64,000 nt of DNA from Epiperipatus broadwayi (Eukaryota; Onychophora; Udeonychophora; Euonychophora; Peripatidae): the NCBI GenBank assembly GCA_028023455.1, contig JAQFVV010006471.1, positions 1,038,123-1,102,122 on the forward strand. Reading direction: 5' to 3'. Under the pieces are notes generated by a model that had not been told where the DNA came from, ran no database searches, and was given only the letters and a program-made list of their open reading frames with translations. The position numbers were made by a program, and so were the translations under genes. Of the stretch, positions 1 to 10,861 are shown in pieces; the first letter of the stretch is position 1; each line of letters begins with the position of its first letter.

Positions 1-480
1 TATGTCCTGTACATGAGAGGTCAGATTGACTTTAGGTCAACATGGATATGACTAGAATCTCAGCCTCAGGGTGATCTTTAAGCATTTCATCATCAGATTT
101 TCAATTGGATGGATTGTGGAAGAGTTGGAGTGTAGAGTGGATTGAAGCCTGTTCATTAAAGTATGAAGATTGGTTATCTTAACATATATGTCTGAGCACT
201 TATTGCATATATGTGTAGAGATGATAATCTGGACTAACTGATGATTACTGGTTTAGCATGAAATATGCATATTGGTGATCATTTATCTTTTCAACATATA
301 TGTGTCTGGGTGTATTAGTGATATGAGATAGAGTAATGAGTGGTGGGTCATGTGAAAGTCTGTGCTCATATACCCTATATATTACATATAATGATACAGA
401 TATATAATAGCCTGTATTTCAGTTATCATATGGTATAATGTAAAATAAAATATATTTATATAACAGAATAATGGTATATA
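1..480. other. unassigned intergenic DNA
   Basis: No open frame, tRNA-like structure or repeat boundary was recognised here. The sequence is slightly less AT-rich than the next 2 kb, and no relation to other repeats in the window was seen. Confidence 0.4.
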
Positions 481-504
481 TATATAATAACAACAGTAAT
501 ACAG

Positions 505-560
505 TTATTTTTATTACACTAACAGTTTTGACTGTCCTGCAGTCATCATCAGAGCTACAA
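505..560 (-). ncRNA. hammerhead-like motif, copy A (mutated core)
   Basis: Read on the minus strand, CTGATGA (552-546) is followed by a 5-bp helix II, GACTG/CAGTC, with loop CAGGA. Next comes AAAA (529-526), where the hammerhead core requires GAAA. The G12 equivalent is therefore changed to A, and this copy is probably inactive. It mirrors the intact-core motif at 2490-2545. Confidence 0.45.
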
Positions 561-1112
561 TATTCAAATATATAATTATACAATTATTACACTTATTCAT
601 ATATATATATATACATAATTAATACACAATGTAAACAAAAAGAATTATATATTTTAATATGATCTTTATCAATAATCATTTCCCATTTTATTACCTTATC
701 TTCTAAATAATTTTATCAATATTTTATATTAAATATTTTATATCACTTTATTTTATTTTTTAAATATTATTTAATATAATAATTATAACTTTATCATTTA
801 TTTTACTATTTAATGCATATTATTATCATTTTTCTTATATTATAAAATCAACTTCTAATCTTGTCTTATTTTTATTAAATATTTCTATCAATTAACTTTA
901 CCCACATTACAAATTATTATTTTTTTATTACAAAAAATTACTTACTTCTTGTTGATTCTATTACCAAAACCCAACTGACAAAAAAATTCAAAATTTGTAT
1001 TTGTTTAACTCTCCCTCTATTGTCATTTTCTTTAACTATTTTCTTTTAACCTTTTCAAATTCTAATTATTACTAACAATTGTTTATAAAATTATTGTTCT
1101 TACCCCGAAATC

Positions 1113-1790
1113 TCAATTAAGACTTGGTTTTATACTCTTAATCAAGATTGCTTCTTTAATTTTCCTATCCCTACTATTATTTGTGTAATTAATCATTTTT
1201 ATACAATCTTTTTCAAACCTATGACCTGTTTCTAATGAATGCAAATAAATAGGTGATCTCTTATCATATTTATGTTGAATTAATCTGGTATAAATTGAGT
1301 TCTTTGTTTCTCCCACATAATTAGTTTTTATATTTTTACTTTTACATGATTTGCATTCAATTTTATATATGCCATTTATGTTTTTTCTACTTTTCTTACA
1401 TACTTATTATCTAATATATTAAGTATATTCTTCCTTCTTTTATTCACTATCTTAAATTTTATAACATTATTAAACTTTTTGTTAATTCTAATAATTATTC
1501 TATTCATACCTTTTACAATACTGTTATTATAAGTTTTAATACCTATATATTTATTTTTATCTATTTTATTTTTTCTACTTACTATCCCATTACTTGTATT
1601 AAATTTCTCTTCCAATTTTCTTATATTTTCTTCTATAACTTTTTCTGGATATTCATTATCTCTAAACTCTTTAATTATTAATTCTATCTGTCTTCTATAA
1701 TCTTCCTTATCTGATCAATAATTCCAAGCTCTATATATTCTTGAATTTATACTACTTAATTTTATATTTTTATATAACCATTAATATCTC
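1113..1790 (-). pseudogene. Penelope GIY-YIG endonuclease and linker, broken
   Basis: This encodes the C-terminal half of a Penelope retroelement protein. The linker reads in 1376-1615 and upstream to about 1790. It shows an IKEFRDNEYPEKV segment, then a basic stretch ending near KYVRKV. A frameshift near 1376 leads into the endonuclease: GIYKIECKSC followed by YVGETKNSIYTR at about 1310-1375, which is the GIY-YIG signature. SLETGHRFEKDCIKM and IKEAILIKSIKPSLN complete the fold. In this family the endonuclease cuts target DNA for target-primed reverse transcription. No reverse transcriptase motifs are present, so the copy cannot be autonomous. The assignment rests on motif order read by eye. 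Confidence 0.8.
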
Positions 1791-1827
1791 TCTCTTTCCC
1801 TCAATACATTATTCTTACCCTGTTATT

Positions 1828-2560
1828 TGAATTCATTAGAAACAGGTCATAGGTTTGAAAAATATTGTATAAAAATGATTAATTACACAAATAATAGTAG
1901 GGATAGAAAATTAAAGAAGCAATCTTGATTAAGAGTATAAAACCAAGTCTTAATCGAGATTTCGGGGTAAGAACAATAATTTTATAAACAATTGTTAGTA
2001 ATAATTAGAATTTGAAATGGTTAAAAGAAAATAGTTAAAGAAAATGACAATAGAGGGACTGTTAAACAAATACAAATTTTGAATTTTTTTGTCAGTTGGG
2101 TTTTGGTAATAGAATCAATAAGAAGTAAGTAATTTTTTATAATAAAAAAATAATAATTTGTAATGTGGGTAAAGTTAATTGATAGAAATATTTAATAAAA
2201 ATAAGACAAGATTAGAAGTTGATTTTATAATATAAGAAAAAAATGATAATAATATGCATTAAATAGTAAAATAAATGATAAAGTTATAATTATTATATTA
2301 AATAATATTTAAAAAATAAATAAGTATATATATATATTGATAAAATTATTTAGAAGATAAGGTAATAAAATGGGAAATGATTATTGATAAAGATCATATT
2401 AAAATGTATAATTCTTTTTGTTTATATTGTGTATTAATTATGTATATATATATATATGTGAATAAGTGTAATAATTGTATAATTATATATTTGAATATTG
2501 TAGCTCTGATGATGACTGCAGTACAGTCGAAACTGTTAGTGTAATAAAAATAATAAAAAT
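1828..2560 (+). mobile_element. Penelope-like element, 5'-truncated copy B (inverted)
   Basis: This plus-strand copy starts inside the endonuclease (ETGHRFEK followed by MINYTNNSRDRK, then a frameshift) and runs through the 3' untranslated part to about 2560. It matches copy A in reverse complement over nearly its whole length, with scattered substitutions and short indels. Copies A and B are joined near their 5' truncation points with 3' ends facing outwards. No clear target-site duplication could be defined, because the flanks are simple AT sequence. Confidence 0.75.
2490..2545 (+). ncRNA. hammerhead ribozyme-like motif of Penelope copy B
   Basis: CTGATGA at 2506-2512 is followed by helix II, GACTG (2514-2518) and CAGTC (2524-2528), with loop CAGTA. 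GAAAC follows at 2529-2533. ACT/AGT can form a 3-bp helix III closed by GTT. These are the conserved hammerhead core boxes, and hammerhead motifs are documented in Penelope-like elements. The cleavage-site base (H17) would be G, which is unfavourable, and helix I was not resolved. It is a clear motif, but self-cleavage by this copy is doubtful. Confidence 0.55.
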
Positions 2561-3330
2561 AAAAGTATTGATAAAGTGTCAAAGAAGGTGAAAATAGTAT
2601 GATATGTTATAATAGAAATCAATACATAGGAAAAGAAGAAGTAGAAAATAATAATACAGAAAAGCTCTTTTTTGGCAAATATTGGTTTTTGGTTTTTTTT
2701 TCAATATATTGGAACTATTTTACAATTTAAATCTACATTGGATATATAGTGATATCTAGTTCTTTTATACAGGATTAACTAGAATCTAATATAACAAAAA
2801 TATAATATAATCAAGTAAGAGAAATATAAACTGTATAAATCTATCAACTATATAATTTTCCATTCATTTTTCATTAGCCAAATATTAGTTAAATTAATAG
2901 ATCTTTTCTAAATATTAATTCAATTATGTTTGTTGCAATTAATGTAATTGGTTTCATATATCTTTCTTCTACTAAGTTCTTTAAAGTAGTTTAAAGGCTT
3001 TATATTTTTTACACAATCTATTTTATGTCATTTTAAATAACAAATATATAAGATAGATTTATCATCTCATTTATTAATTGCATTATGTTCATTTGCTCTT
3101 TCATCTAATTATTTCTCTCTATGTTCATAGTAAATCTTACTGTTATTTCCATAAATAATTTCATATACAATTTTTTTGTATTTCAAATCATCTCTTATTT
3201 TATAATTATGTATTAATAGGTCATGATTTTTACTATTTAGTCATCCTATAGAACTTTTATTTTTTAGTAATATATGATAAATTTTAAGGAAGTATAAAAG
3301 TTTTATCCATTATTTAATTTTTAGAGCAGC
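2561..3330. other. unassigned AT-rich DNA
   Basis: This stretch is over 75% A+T by eye. No coding frame, repeat boundary or RNA structure was recognised between the Penelope palindrome and the following microsatellite. Confidence 0.4.
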
Positions 3331-3357
3331 TGCTACTACTACTACTACTACTACTAC

Positions 3358-3427
<70 letters not shown>

Positions 3428-3533
3428 TTATATTATTATTATATTATTATTATTATTATTATATTATATATTTATTTTTTATTATTATATTATTATTATT
3501 ATTATTATTATTTATATATTATTATTATTATTA

Positions 3534-3581
<48 letters not shown>

Positions 3582-3583
3582 CC
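3331..3583. repeat. compound trinucleotide microsatellite (CTA)n(TTA)n
   Basis: About nine CTA/TAC units at 3331-3358 pass into some 220 bp of ATT/TTA repeats with small interruptions. The array ends at the 5' edge of readable LINE reverse transcriptase sequence, so it may have replaced or expanded within the LINE. Confidence 0.95.
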
Positions 3584-4990
3584 ACATAATTATAGACCTA
3601 TTTTGGTACCATCTTCATTTGCTAGGTTTTATGAAAGATGTATTTATAATAATATCATTACAGATATGATTAGGGTCTTGCCTAATTATCAACATGGTTT
3701 TGTACCTGGAAGGTCTGTTGATACTAATTTAATGTTAATATCAGATCACATTGCTCATTCTCTTTCTGAACAGAAGCAACTTGATGTTATTTATTTTGAT
3801 GTGTCACAAGCATTTGATAATGTGGCACATAATCATCTAATATATAAACTTAAATTAATGGGAATTAGTTCTCATTTGATTGCATGGTTTATTAGTTATT
3901 TGGAAAATAGATTCTCCTACATTTATATGGATAAAGTTAACTCTAAGCTATTCAAAAATAAAATTGGGGTTCCTCAGGGTGGAATATTAGCACCTTTACT
4001 TTTTAATGTTTTCATGTTAGATCTTGATCAAAATATTAAAAAAAAGTATGATACTTACCTATGCAGATGATTGTAAATTATTTAAAAGAATTAGTACATA
4101 TGATGATCATACTGATCTTCAAAAAGATATTATTTATTTTAAAGAATGGTGTCAATTCAATAACATAAAAATAAACATAAGTAAAACATGTATTGTCTCT
4201 TATACCAATAAAACAGATAGATCTGTTTATCATTACATGATTGATGAAGATGTTATTATATACAAAGAAGTTGTTTCTGATCTTGGACTTATATTTTGTA
4301 ATCATTTTAATTTTTATGAGCATGTAAAATATATTATAAGTAAAGCATATATACGGATGGGATGTATTTTGAGATTTGGCAGAGACTTATCTCCTTGTAT
4401 AAAGTACGTTATTCTGTTCTCTTGTTGTACCTTTATTGGAGTATGGATCTTCTATATGGAATTTGGATTTGGCTTACATCGAGTCTAAAATTTCTAATAT
4501 AGAGAAAAGATTTATTAAACTAATAAAGGGGGAAATTTTAAATCTTAAAACAATATTAACTGAAAGAAGGCTAACTAAAGATATGGTATTTTTATAAAAG
4601 TTGATTGATGGAAAAATTGATATAAATGATTGTATATCCAAAATTGAATTAAGAGTTTCTTCTCGTTCACTAAGGGAAGTATACACTTTTAATATTAAAA
4701 AAACTAAAAAACTCTTTTATAAATAAATCTGTCATTAACAGAGTACAAAAGTTATATAATCAAAAATTTAATAACATTGATGATTTTGTGATTATTTTAT
4801 AAATAATGTTAAAAAGAAATTGAATCTATTATAGATAACATGTATTTATATATATTTTAATTATGAATTGTAATTTTCCTTATTGTATATTTTTATTAAT
4901 GTTACTATATTGATTAATAATAGTAATAATAACAAGTCAGATGTCACATGACTTATATATAGCTTGCACTTACAAATATGTAAAATTAAG
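3583..4990 (+). pseudogene. jockey/CR1-like LINE reverse transcriptase fragment
   Basis: This encodes the reverse transcriptase of a non-LTR retrotransposon. The frame opens straight out of the microsatellite with NYRPI, then HGFVPGRSVDTNL, YFDVSQAFDNVAHNHL (the first catalytic Asp), a fingers/palm segment, and GVPQGGILAPLLFNVF. A frameshift in the A run near 4038-4045 moves the frame, and the catalytic YADD box follows at about 4060-4073. About 130 readable codons follow, ending at 4488, with decayed sequence beyond. The endonuclease and N-terminal part are absent. The motif style suits the jockey/CR1 group rather than RTE. The copy is dead: it has a frameshift, a 5' truncation and stops after 4488. 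Confidence 0.8.
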
Positions 4991-5035
4991 AGCGTGCTAA
5001 TAGCTCTAAACAAGCTTTTTTTATTTTTTATTTAT

Positions 5036-5180
5036 GATAAATGCTACTACAAGAGAAGACATTCAAATCATTTTTATCTTGGATAGTCCCCATCGCCAGA
5101 CCAGTTTCGACCTATGGGTCTCTTCAGTGAGGAGTTGGGACATTAGATTTAAAAAACCAACTCAAGCAAAGCATTTATCT
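5036..5180 (-). ncRNA. hammerhead ribozyme-like motif in a 145-bp inverted unit
   Basis: On the minus strand, CTGAAGA (5127-5121) fits the hammerhead core CUGANGA. It is followed by GACC (5120-5117), loop CATA, GGTC (5112-5109), GAAA (5108-5105), then C-TG-GTC. A 2-bp helix III (A-U, C-G) with a 2-nt loop and a canonical GUC cleavage triplet can form. Bases after the triplet pair with CTCA upstream as the start of helix I, with mismatches. A 10-bp perfect inverted repeat, GATAAATGCT (5036-5045) and AGCATTTATC (5170-5179), encloses the motif. A very short helix III is known from newt satellite hammerheads. No transcript evidence is available. Confidence 0.5.
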
Positions 5181-5480
<300 letters not shown>

Positions 5481-5489
5481 TATTTTGAT

Positions 5490-7000
5490 GATGATGATTA
5501 TGTTTCAAAAGGCACTTTATTAACTCAAAGAAACTTTATATTGTTTGCATTTGTTTTACATAGTTTTACATTGAATTATTTGGCATTATTACATATATCA
5601 AGTTATGGGGTTACAGATATTTCAATTGAAAAAGCATAGTCCATTATTTATTAGTACACTTATTAATGTGTGAGATTACATACATCAGTTTTAAGGGAAT
5701 TTCAGTTGTGAGAGTTCTATTTCAAGTGAGAACATAGTCCATGGTCTTTATGTAAGTGTGCAATTTTTTGAATTTCTTATGATTATAGAGATCTAGTTTA
5801 AGCGTGAACATAGTCCTTTGTCATTATGTTAGCATGCAGTTTGTTCTAATAATAAACCATTGTGGTTGTGTATGGTCCAATTTGGAGTGATTGTTCATTA
5901 ATTCTTGCATATGTCACTAAAATAATATAGTTCATTTTAATATTTCTTTTTTTTTTAATTTTTAAAATTGTTAAAAAGTTTGTGTATTGCACTGATATTG
6001 GTGTAACTGATTGTGTGATAGACTTACAACATTGATGGCTGTTTTAACAGACACCAAGATGCTGCACATAAAAGTGGACAGGTTATTAGTCTAGCTCTAT
6101 TTTGAAGGCATGCTAATTTGTTTTTAAATGTAGATGGTGGCATCTGGTGTTTTTTCCAATCAAGAAAGTGCATCTGGTGCACTAGAATGCATATAAATGA
6201 ATGTAGTCACTCTAATGCTGGGTATTGATCTCTCCCTGAAAGCAACAGTATTTGATTGATTGTGGTAACATGCTTTCTGTATGCATTACACATAATCTGT
6301 CATGTTTGGGTTAGGGCCATACACTTGTATATAAGGTGGTGTAGTGTCTCCTCTGCTCGGTCACCCAGCCTACAAAAGGGATCAATGGATAGATATAGTC
6401 TCTTATGATAAAGAAAATATGTTGTCAGCATTTCAACTAGATTTATTTTGATTATGAAGTCAAAATATTTGGTCTCAAGGGCCTATTTTTTAAATTTCTT
6501 GAGCAATTTTTTGTTGTTAATTTCTAATATAGAAGGGGAAGCTCACATCAGTTTGAGTGTCAACTAAATCATAAATTTCCCAGTATGAATATTTATGTAG
6601 AAACTAATACAGATTGTGTACAGTGGTTTTGTATTGATAGATAATGGTAGCAAAGAATAATTCTTTTGGAGGTGTTCTATCTGTTGGAGTGACCTCGACC
6701 AAGTGTTTGAGTCTGGGAATTTTGCAATTGTGGTGACTATTAGGTTTCTCAGCTTTTGCAATTGGAAGATGTTAATACTATGCAAGCCAAGGCCATTTTT
6801 TATAAGGGGTTTGTTGAGTTTTTTTAGATGACATTGCTATGGTTTGTTTAGATCTGAGTAGCTTATTATATATGGTTTTAATTATTGATATAAATGCTTT
6901 GAAGAAAGAAACAATTGGCACATAATAAACTATTTTTGTTGTAATGAGTTGATTAATTAGCTGTACTTTTCCATATAGTGACAGATATGTTTTGGATAAA
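5490..7000 (-). pseudogene. minus-strand LINE 3' end (L1/Tx1-like C-terminus)
   Basis: Read from about 7000 downwards, this shows LSLYGKVQLINQLITTKIVYY, then IIKTIYNKLLRSK, the C-terminal 'thumb' region typical of L1/Tx1-type LINE proteins. Further down, at 6374-6321, a zinc-knuckle-like segment begins CRLGDRAEETLHHL and ends in YKC. The frame is broken by many stops and shifts. The upstream reverse transcriptase core is missing, and the trinucleotide array at 7000-7220 sits where it should continue. The element probably ends in the AAT array near 5480. Class is inferred from two motifs only. Confidence 0.55.
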
Positions 7001-7225
7001 GAATCTATTATTCTTTCTTCTTCTTTTATGATTATTTCTTCTTCTTTTTCTTTTTTCTTTTTTTTTCTTCTCCTTCTCCTCCTCCTACTCCTAACCCTCC
7101 TACACCTCCTACCACTACCACTGCCACTACCACCACCACTACCTACCACCACTACTACCACTACTACTACCACTACTACTACCACTACTACTACTACTAC
7201 TATTACTACTACTACTGTTATATAA
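7000..7225. repeat. pyrimidine-rich and (ACT/ACC)n low-complexity tract
   Basis: A TTC/TCC-rich pyrimidine tract (7010-7105) passes into CCT, ACC and ACT trinucleotide repeats up to about 7215. Reading frames on both strands here translate as homopolymers and are not genes. Confidence 0.95.
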
Positions 7226-7263
7226 AGATTTTTTTATATATTATATCGTGTGATTTATTTAAT

Positions 7264-7590
<327 letters not shown>

Positions 7591-10500
7591 TCATTCCCAA
7601 ATAAAAAATGTGCATCTGAAAACTATATACAGTTATATATTTTATTTATTTAAAAAAGTACGCGCGCACACCTTATAATAATCTTGATTGTTTTATTTTT
7701 TTTGTTAAAATTTTATTCTTTTTGTTTTCATGAAGGTTTCTGATGATGGTATTCTAGATGTGTTTTTATATTGGACTATTTCCATCATACTCAAATTATG
7801 AAAATAATCCAATATAAAAGTACAACTTTATTCTTTTTGTTTCATTTTTCTGAAGACATTAGAAAGAATATTTCTGGGTATACTTAGCAGTAAATGAATG
7901 GTCGTATTTTAATACCGCTAAATTGCACTTCTCAAAAATTAAAAGTAAATTTTAAAAATTCAATACAAATATAGAGAAATGGTTGTGAATTAAATAAATA
8001 AAAAAATAATATTTAAGAAAAAAAAGAAAAAGATTTTAAATATTATTGATTTGGTTAATTCTGAAGATTTTAGAATGTCTATGTCTCTCATGGTTATTGT
8101 TTAACGTTCCATTACAGCAGCTCAATAAGATGTAAATCTACAATGAAAGCCAAGATAATAACATAAAAAATGGCTCCTAAAAAGATTGAATGCTACAAAT
8201 AATAAAGCTGGGCTGCAATCTGTGGACTTTTGCTCTAGTCTATCTTTATATTATTGTATTAAATCATGCAGGGCATAATAATGAAGGTGTTACATGTCAT
8301 AATAGATTAAGATGATAATTGAAAAAGTTGTTGCTTGAGGATTATTTGAACACCAAAATAATAGTTTGAGCTTTGATTCCAGATTAGCACATTATGGCCA
8401 TGTTAAATTGCATATAGTAATATGGAAGGAAGGCAATGATAAAATTGTATTAGCAAATTAATACTGTTTGAAATAAAATGGAATTACAAACAACTGTAAA
8501 AGGCCAATTTTTATTTTGTCATAAACATAAAATTAGAAAAACAGTTTGATAAACATTTTATAAATACTCATGCAAAAAGATCTTGACTTTAAAATTCATA
8601 GTTAAGAAATTGTTGCATAAAAGCAAAAAATATACAGAATTTTTTTTTTTGTTTTCAAAAAATATATTTACTGTCAATCATGGAATGACAATGGCACTTT
8701 CCTAGTCATATGCAATGAGAACCAGATAATTTGACCATTAAGATATGTAATGATAGGAAGATATAAAGTATAACCACTTTTTAAAACTAATAGAGGTACA
8801 AAACAGTATGACATGATTTTACTAATAATGGATAGGATAATAGATAAGATTATATTTGACAATAAAAACATATCAATACATTGCTCACAAATTATTAATT
8901 TGTATCTTTATATGATATTATACTGAAGAAAATAAAAGCCAATTAAAACTGAGAATGCAAATATTGAATGATGAAAGTGATATTTAATGGTTAATCTTTA
9001 TAAAACAAATATAATTGTTTTTAATAGAATGTAGGGATTTTACTTGTTTGGAAACAAAAGTTTGAGATATGCAAAATTTTAGGTAAGATTAAATAACACA
9101 TGCACTAACAAAACTAACATCTCTTGGAGTACAAAATAGACAATATCCAACTTTCTTTGTAAACAAACACACAATTAAAAACACCACATTGGAGGCACAA
9201 ATGTCACAGAAACATGCTATGAAACAATAAGGGCATAAAACTATATAAATGAAAAACTATACCAAATTATAGAAGAAAAAAAAGGTGTTGTTTCTTTGTT
9301 TTAATATAAAATAATAAAGTTTTAAAAAAATATTGTTATAGAAGATTACACAATGAAGAGAGGACTAATATAATAATAAAGATGTTTGCTGGGAAGTTTA
9401 CTGCTACAACAGTGGCAGATTCCAGACATAGAATTATTGAGTCAAAAGATAAACTGTCACTTTCATTACGTGGTGACATCTAGAAATTAACCATTTATTT
9501 ATTTTGTTTTCTGCAAAAAAGATTAAGATTATTAGTCGATTATATTAAAGAGATTATTTTTACAAGGAAAATAATTGTGGAATGATATGCTTCTGATCTG
9601 TAAGGGCCAAATCACTCTATAAAGGAAGAAGTATTTTGCATAATAGCATTATATGGATAAATAGCTAGTGTTTGACTTATATTCTTTTAATCGTAATTAT
9701 TGTAATATTACGTTAAAAATTCTAAAACGATTTTTAAAAGAAATCAGCAAAGAAAACAATTAACACCTTTTATATTTTTAAGAAAATATTTGACCATTAA
9801 AAACGCTTATAAGTATATCTTTACGGAAAAGAGTTTTACAATGCATTAATAAATCAACACAATCGTAAAGGTCATTGTTTTCATGGATAAGACTCTATAA
9901 TGAGTAAAAGTACTAAATGGGCAATAAACATTTTATTATAGTTTACGACTTGCCGCGTTTTACAACCTTTTTGCTTTAAACTTTTAATTAATTGTCTTCT
10001 TTTTTAAAAACTGTTAGCGAAATGTGTGTGTTTGATTTTTAAATTAAATTTATTTTTCTTTATTTATATAAAATACAATATATTATTAAATGAAACATTG
10101 ACAATAGCTCAAAATTCAAATATTAATAATGTAATGTTTTTATCTTATAAAATCCTTTGCTCTATGAAACCAAATGAAGTTTGTTGTGAGAAAAATCATT
10201 TACCACACGCTATAAAAAAAAAACAATGACTTTTTTAAACCTTAGTATGTTATTTATATGCCTTGGCATTTTAAGTTAAGAGAATCTTGCCTCTTCTTTT
10301 TTTTTCAGCAAGAGTGTCAAACATCAAAGTGGCCGGAAGTTAGTCAACAATTCTATTCAATTGGTTAAAATGTCTCTTACTTTGGCCTTTTCATTACTTG
10401 TGAAATCATTGAGATATCTTTTGCTTCACAAGTGTTAATTTACTATTAGGATAACTGTTCTAACGTAAGATTGTGGATACAGAGAAAAATACATCTAGCA

Positions 10501-10860
10501 TAACTCAATGTTTTATCAGTGACGTGATTGATGTGATTAACATAAAACGTTATATATATGTGCTAATGTGTTGATTAAGAATTAATAAACAAGATTTTAA
10601 AAAATAAACAATCTTCGTAATAAATGAAATTATATAATAAATAAATTTGAATTATTAATAGTAAAAAGAATATAAAACAATATAGCAATCCATAGTACAA
10701 TCATCAGCAGCAGCCATTCACAAACAAATATTATCATTCTATCAGAAAAGATTAAAAAGACAAATAAAAAACAATTATAACATATTATAGATAAATTGGA
10801 CAATGTCTATACAATCCTGGCAAAAAACTAACATTTTTTGGGATGCAAAAGAAGTTTACT
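7591..10860. other. long intergenic stretch without recognised genes
   Basis: AT-rich sequence with poly-A/T runs. No open frame above about 70 codons resembles a known family. A pyrimidine-rich AG with a 43-codon open frame at 10309-10438 is noted separately but cannot be called an exon. Confidence 0.4.
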
Positions 10861-10861
10861 A

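Larger units (their letters stand above)
505..1820 (-). mobile_element. Penelope-like element, 5'-truncated copy A
   Basis: This minus-strand copy runs from about 1820 down to about 505. It encodes the linker between reverse transcriptase and endonuclease, then the GIY-YIG endonuclease, then a long AT-rich 3' untranslated part. The reverse transcriptase catalytic region is absent, so the copy is 5'-truncated. Its endonuclease and 3' part are repeated in opposite orientation as copy B, making a palindrome with arms of about 0.7 kb (505-1240 and 1828-2555). Penelope-like elements are known for inverted and tandem partial copies. Confidence 0.8.

Noticed and set aside
2394-2582. Minus-strand 62-codon frame opposite the Penelope copy
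   Set aside because: It is antisense to the Penelope 3' region, with low-complexity Tyr/Ile translation.
6778-7225. Open frames with poly-Val, poly-Thr and poly-Leu on both strands
   Set aside because: They come from trinucleotide repeats; only the end of the minus-strand frame is LINE-derived.
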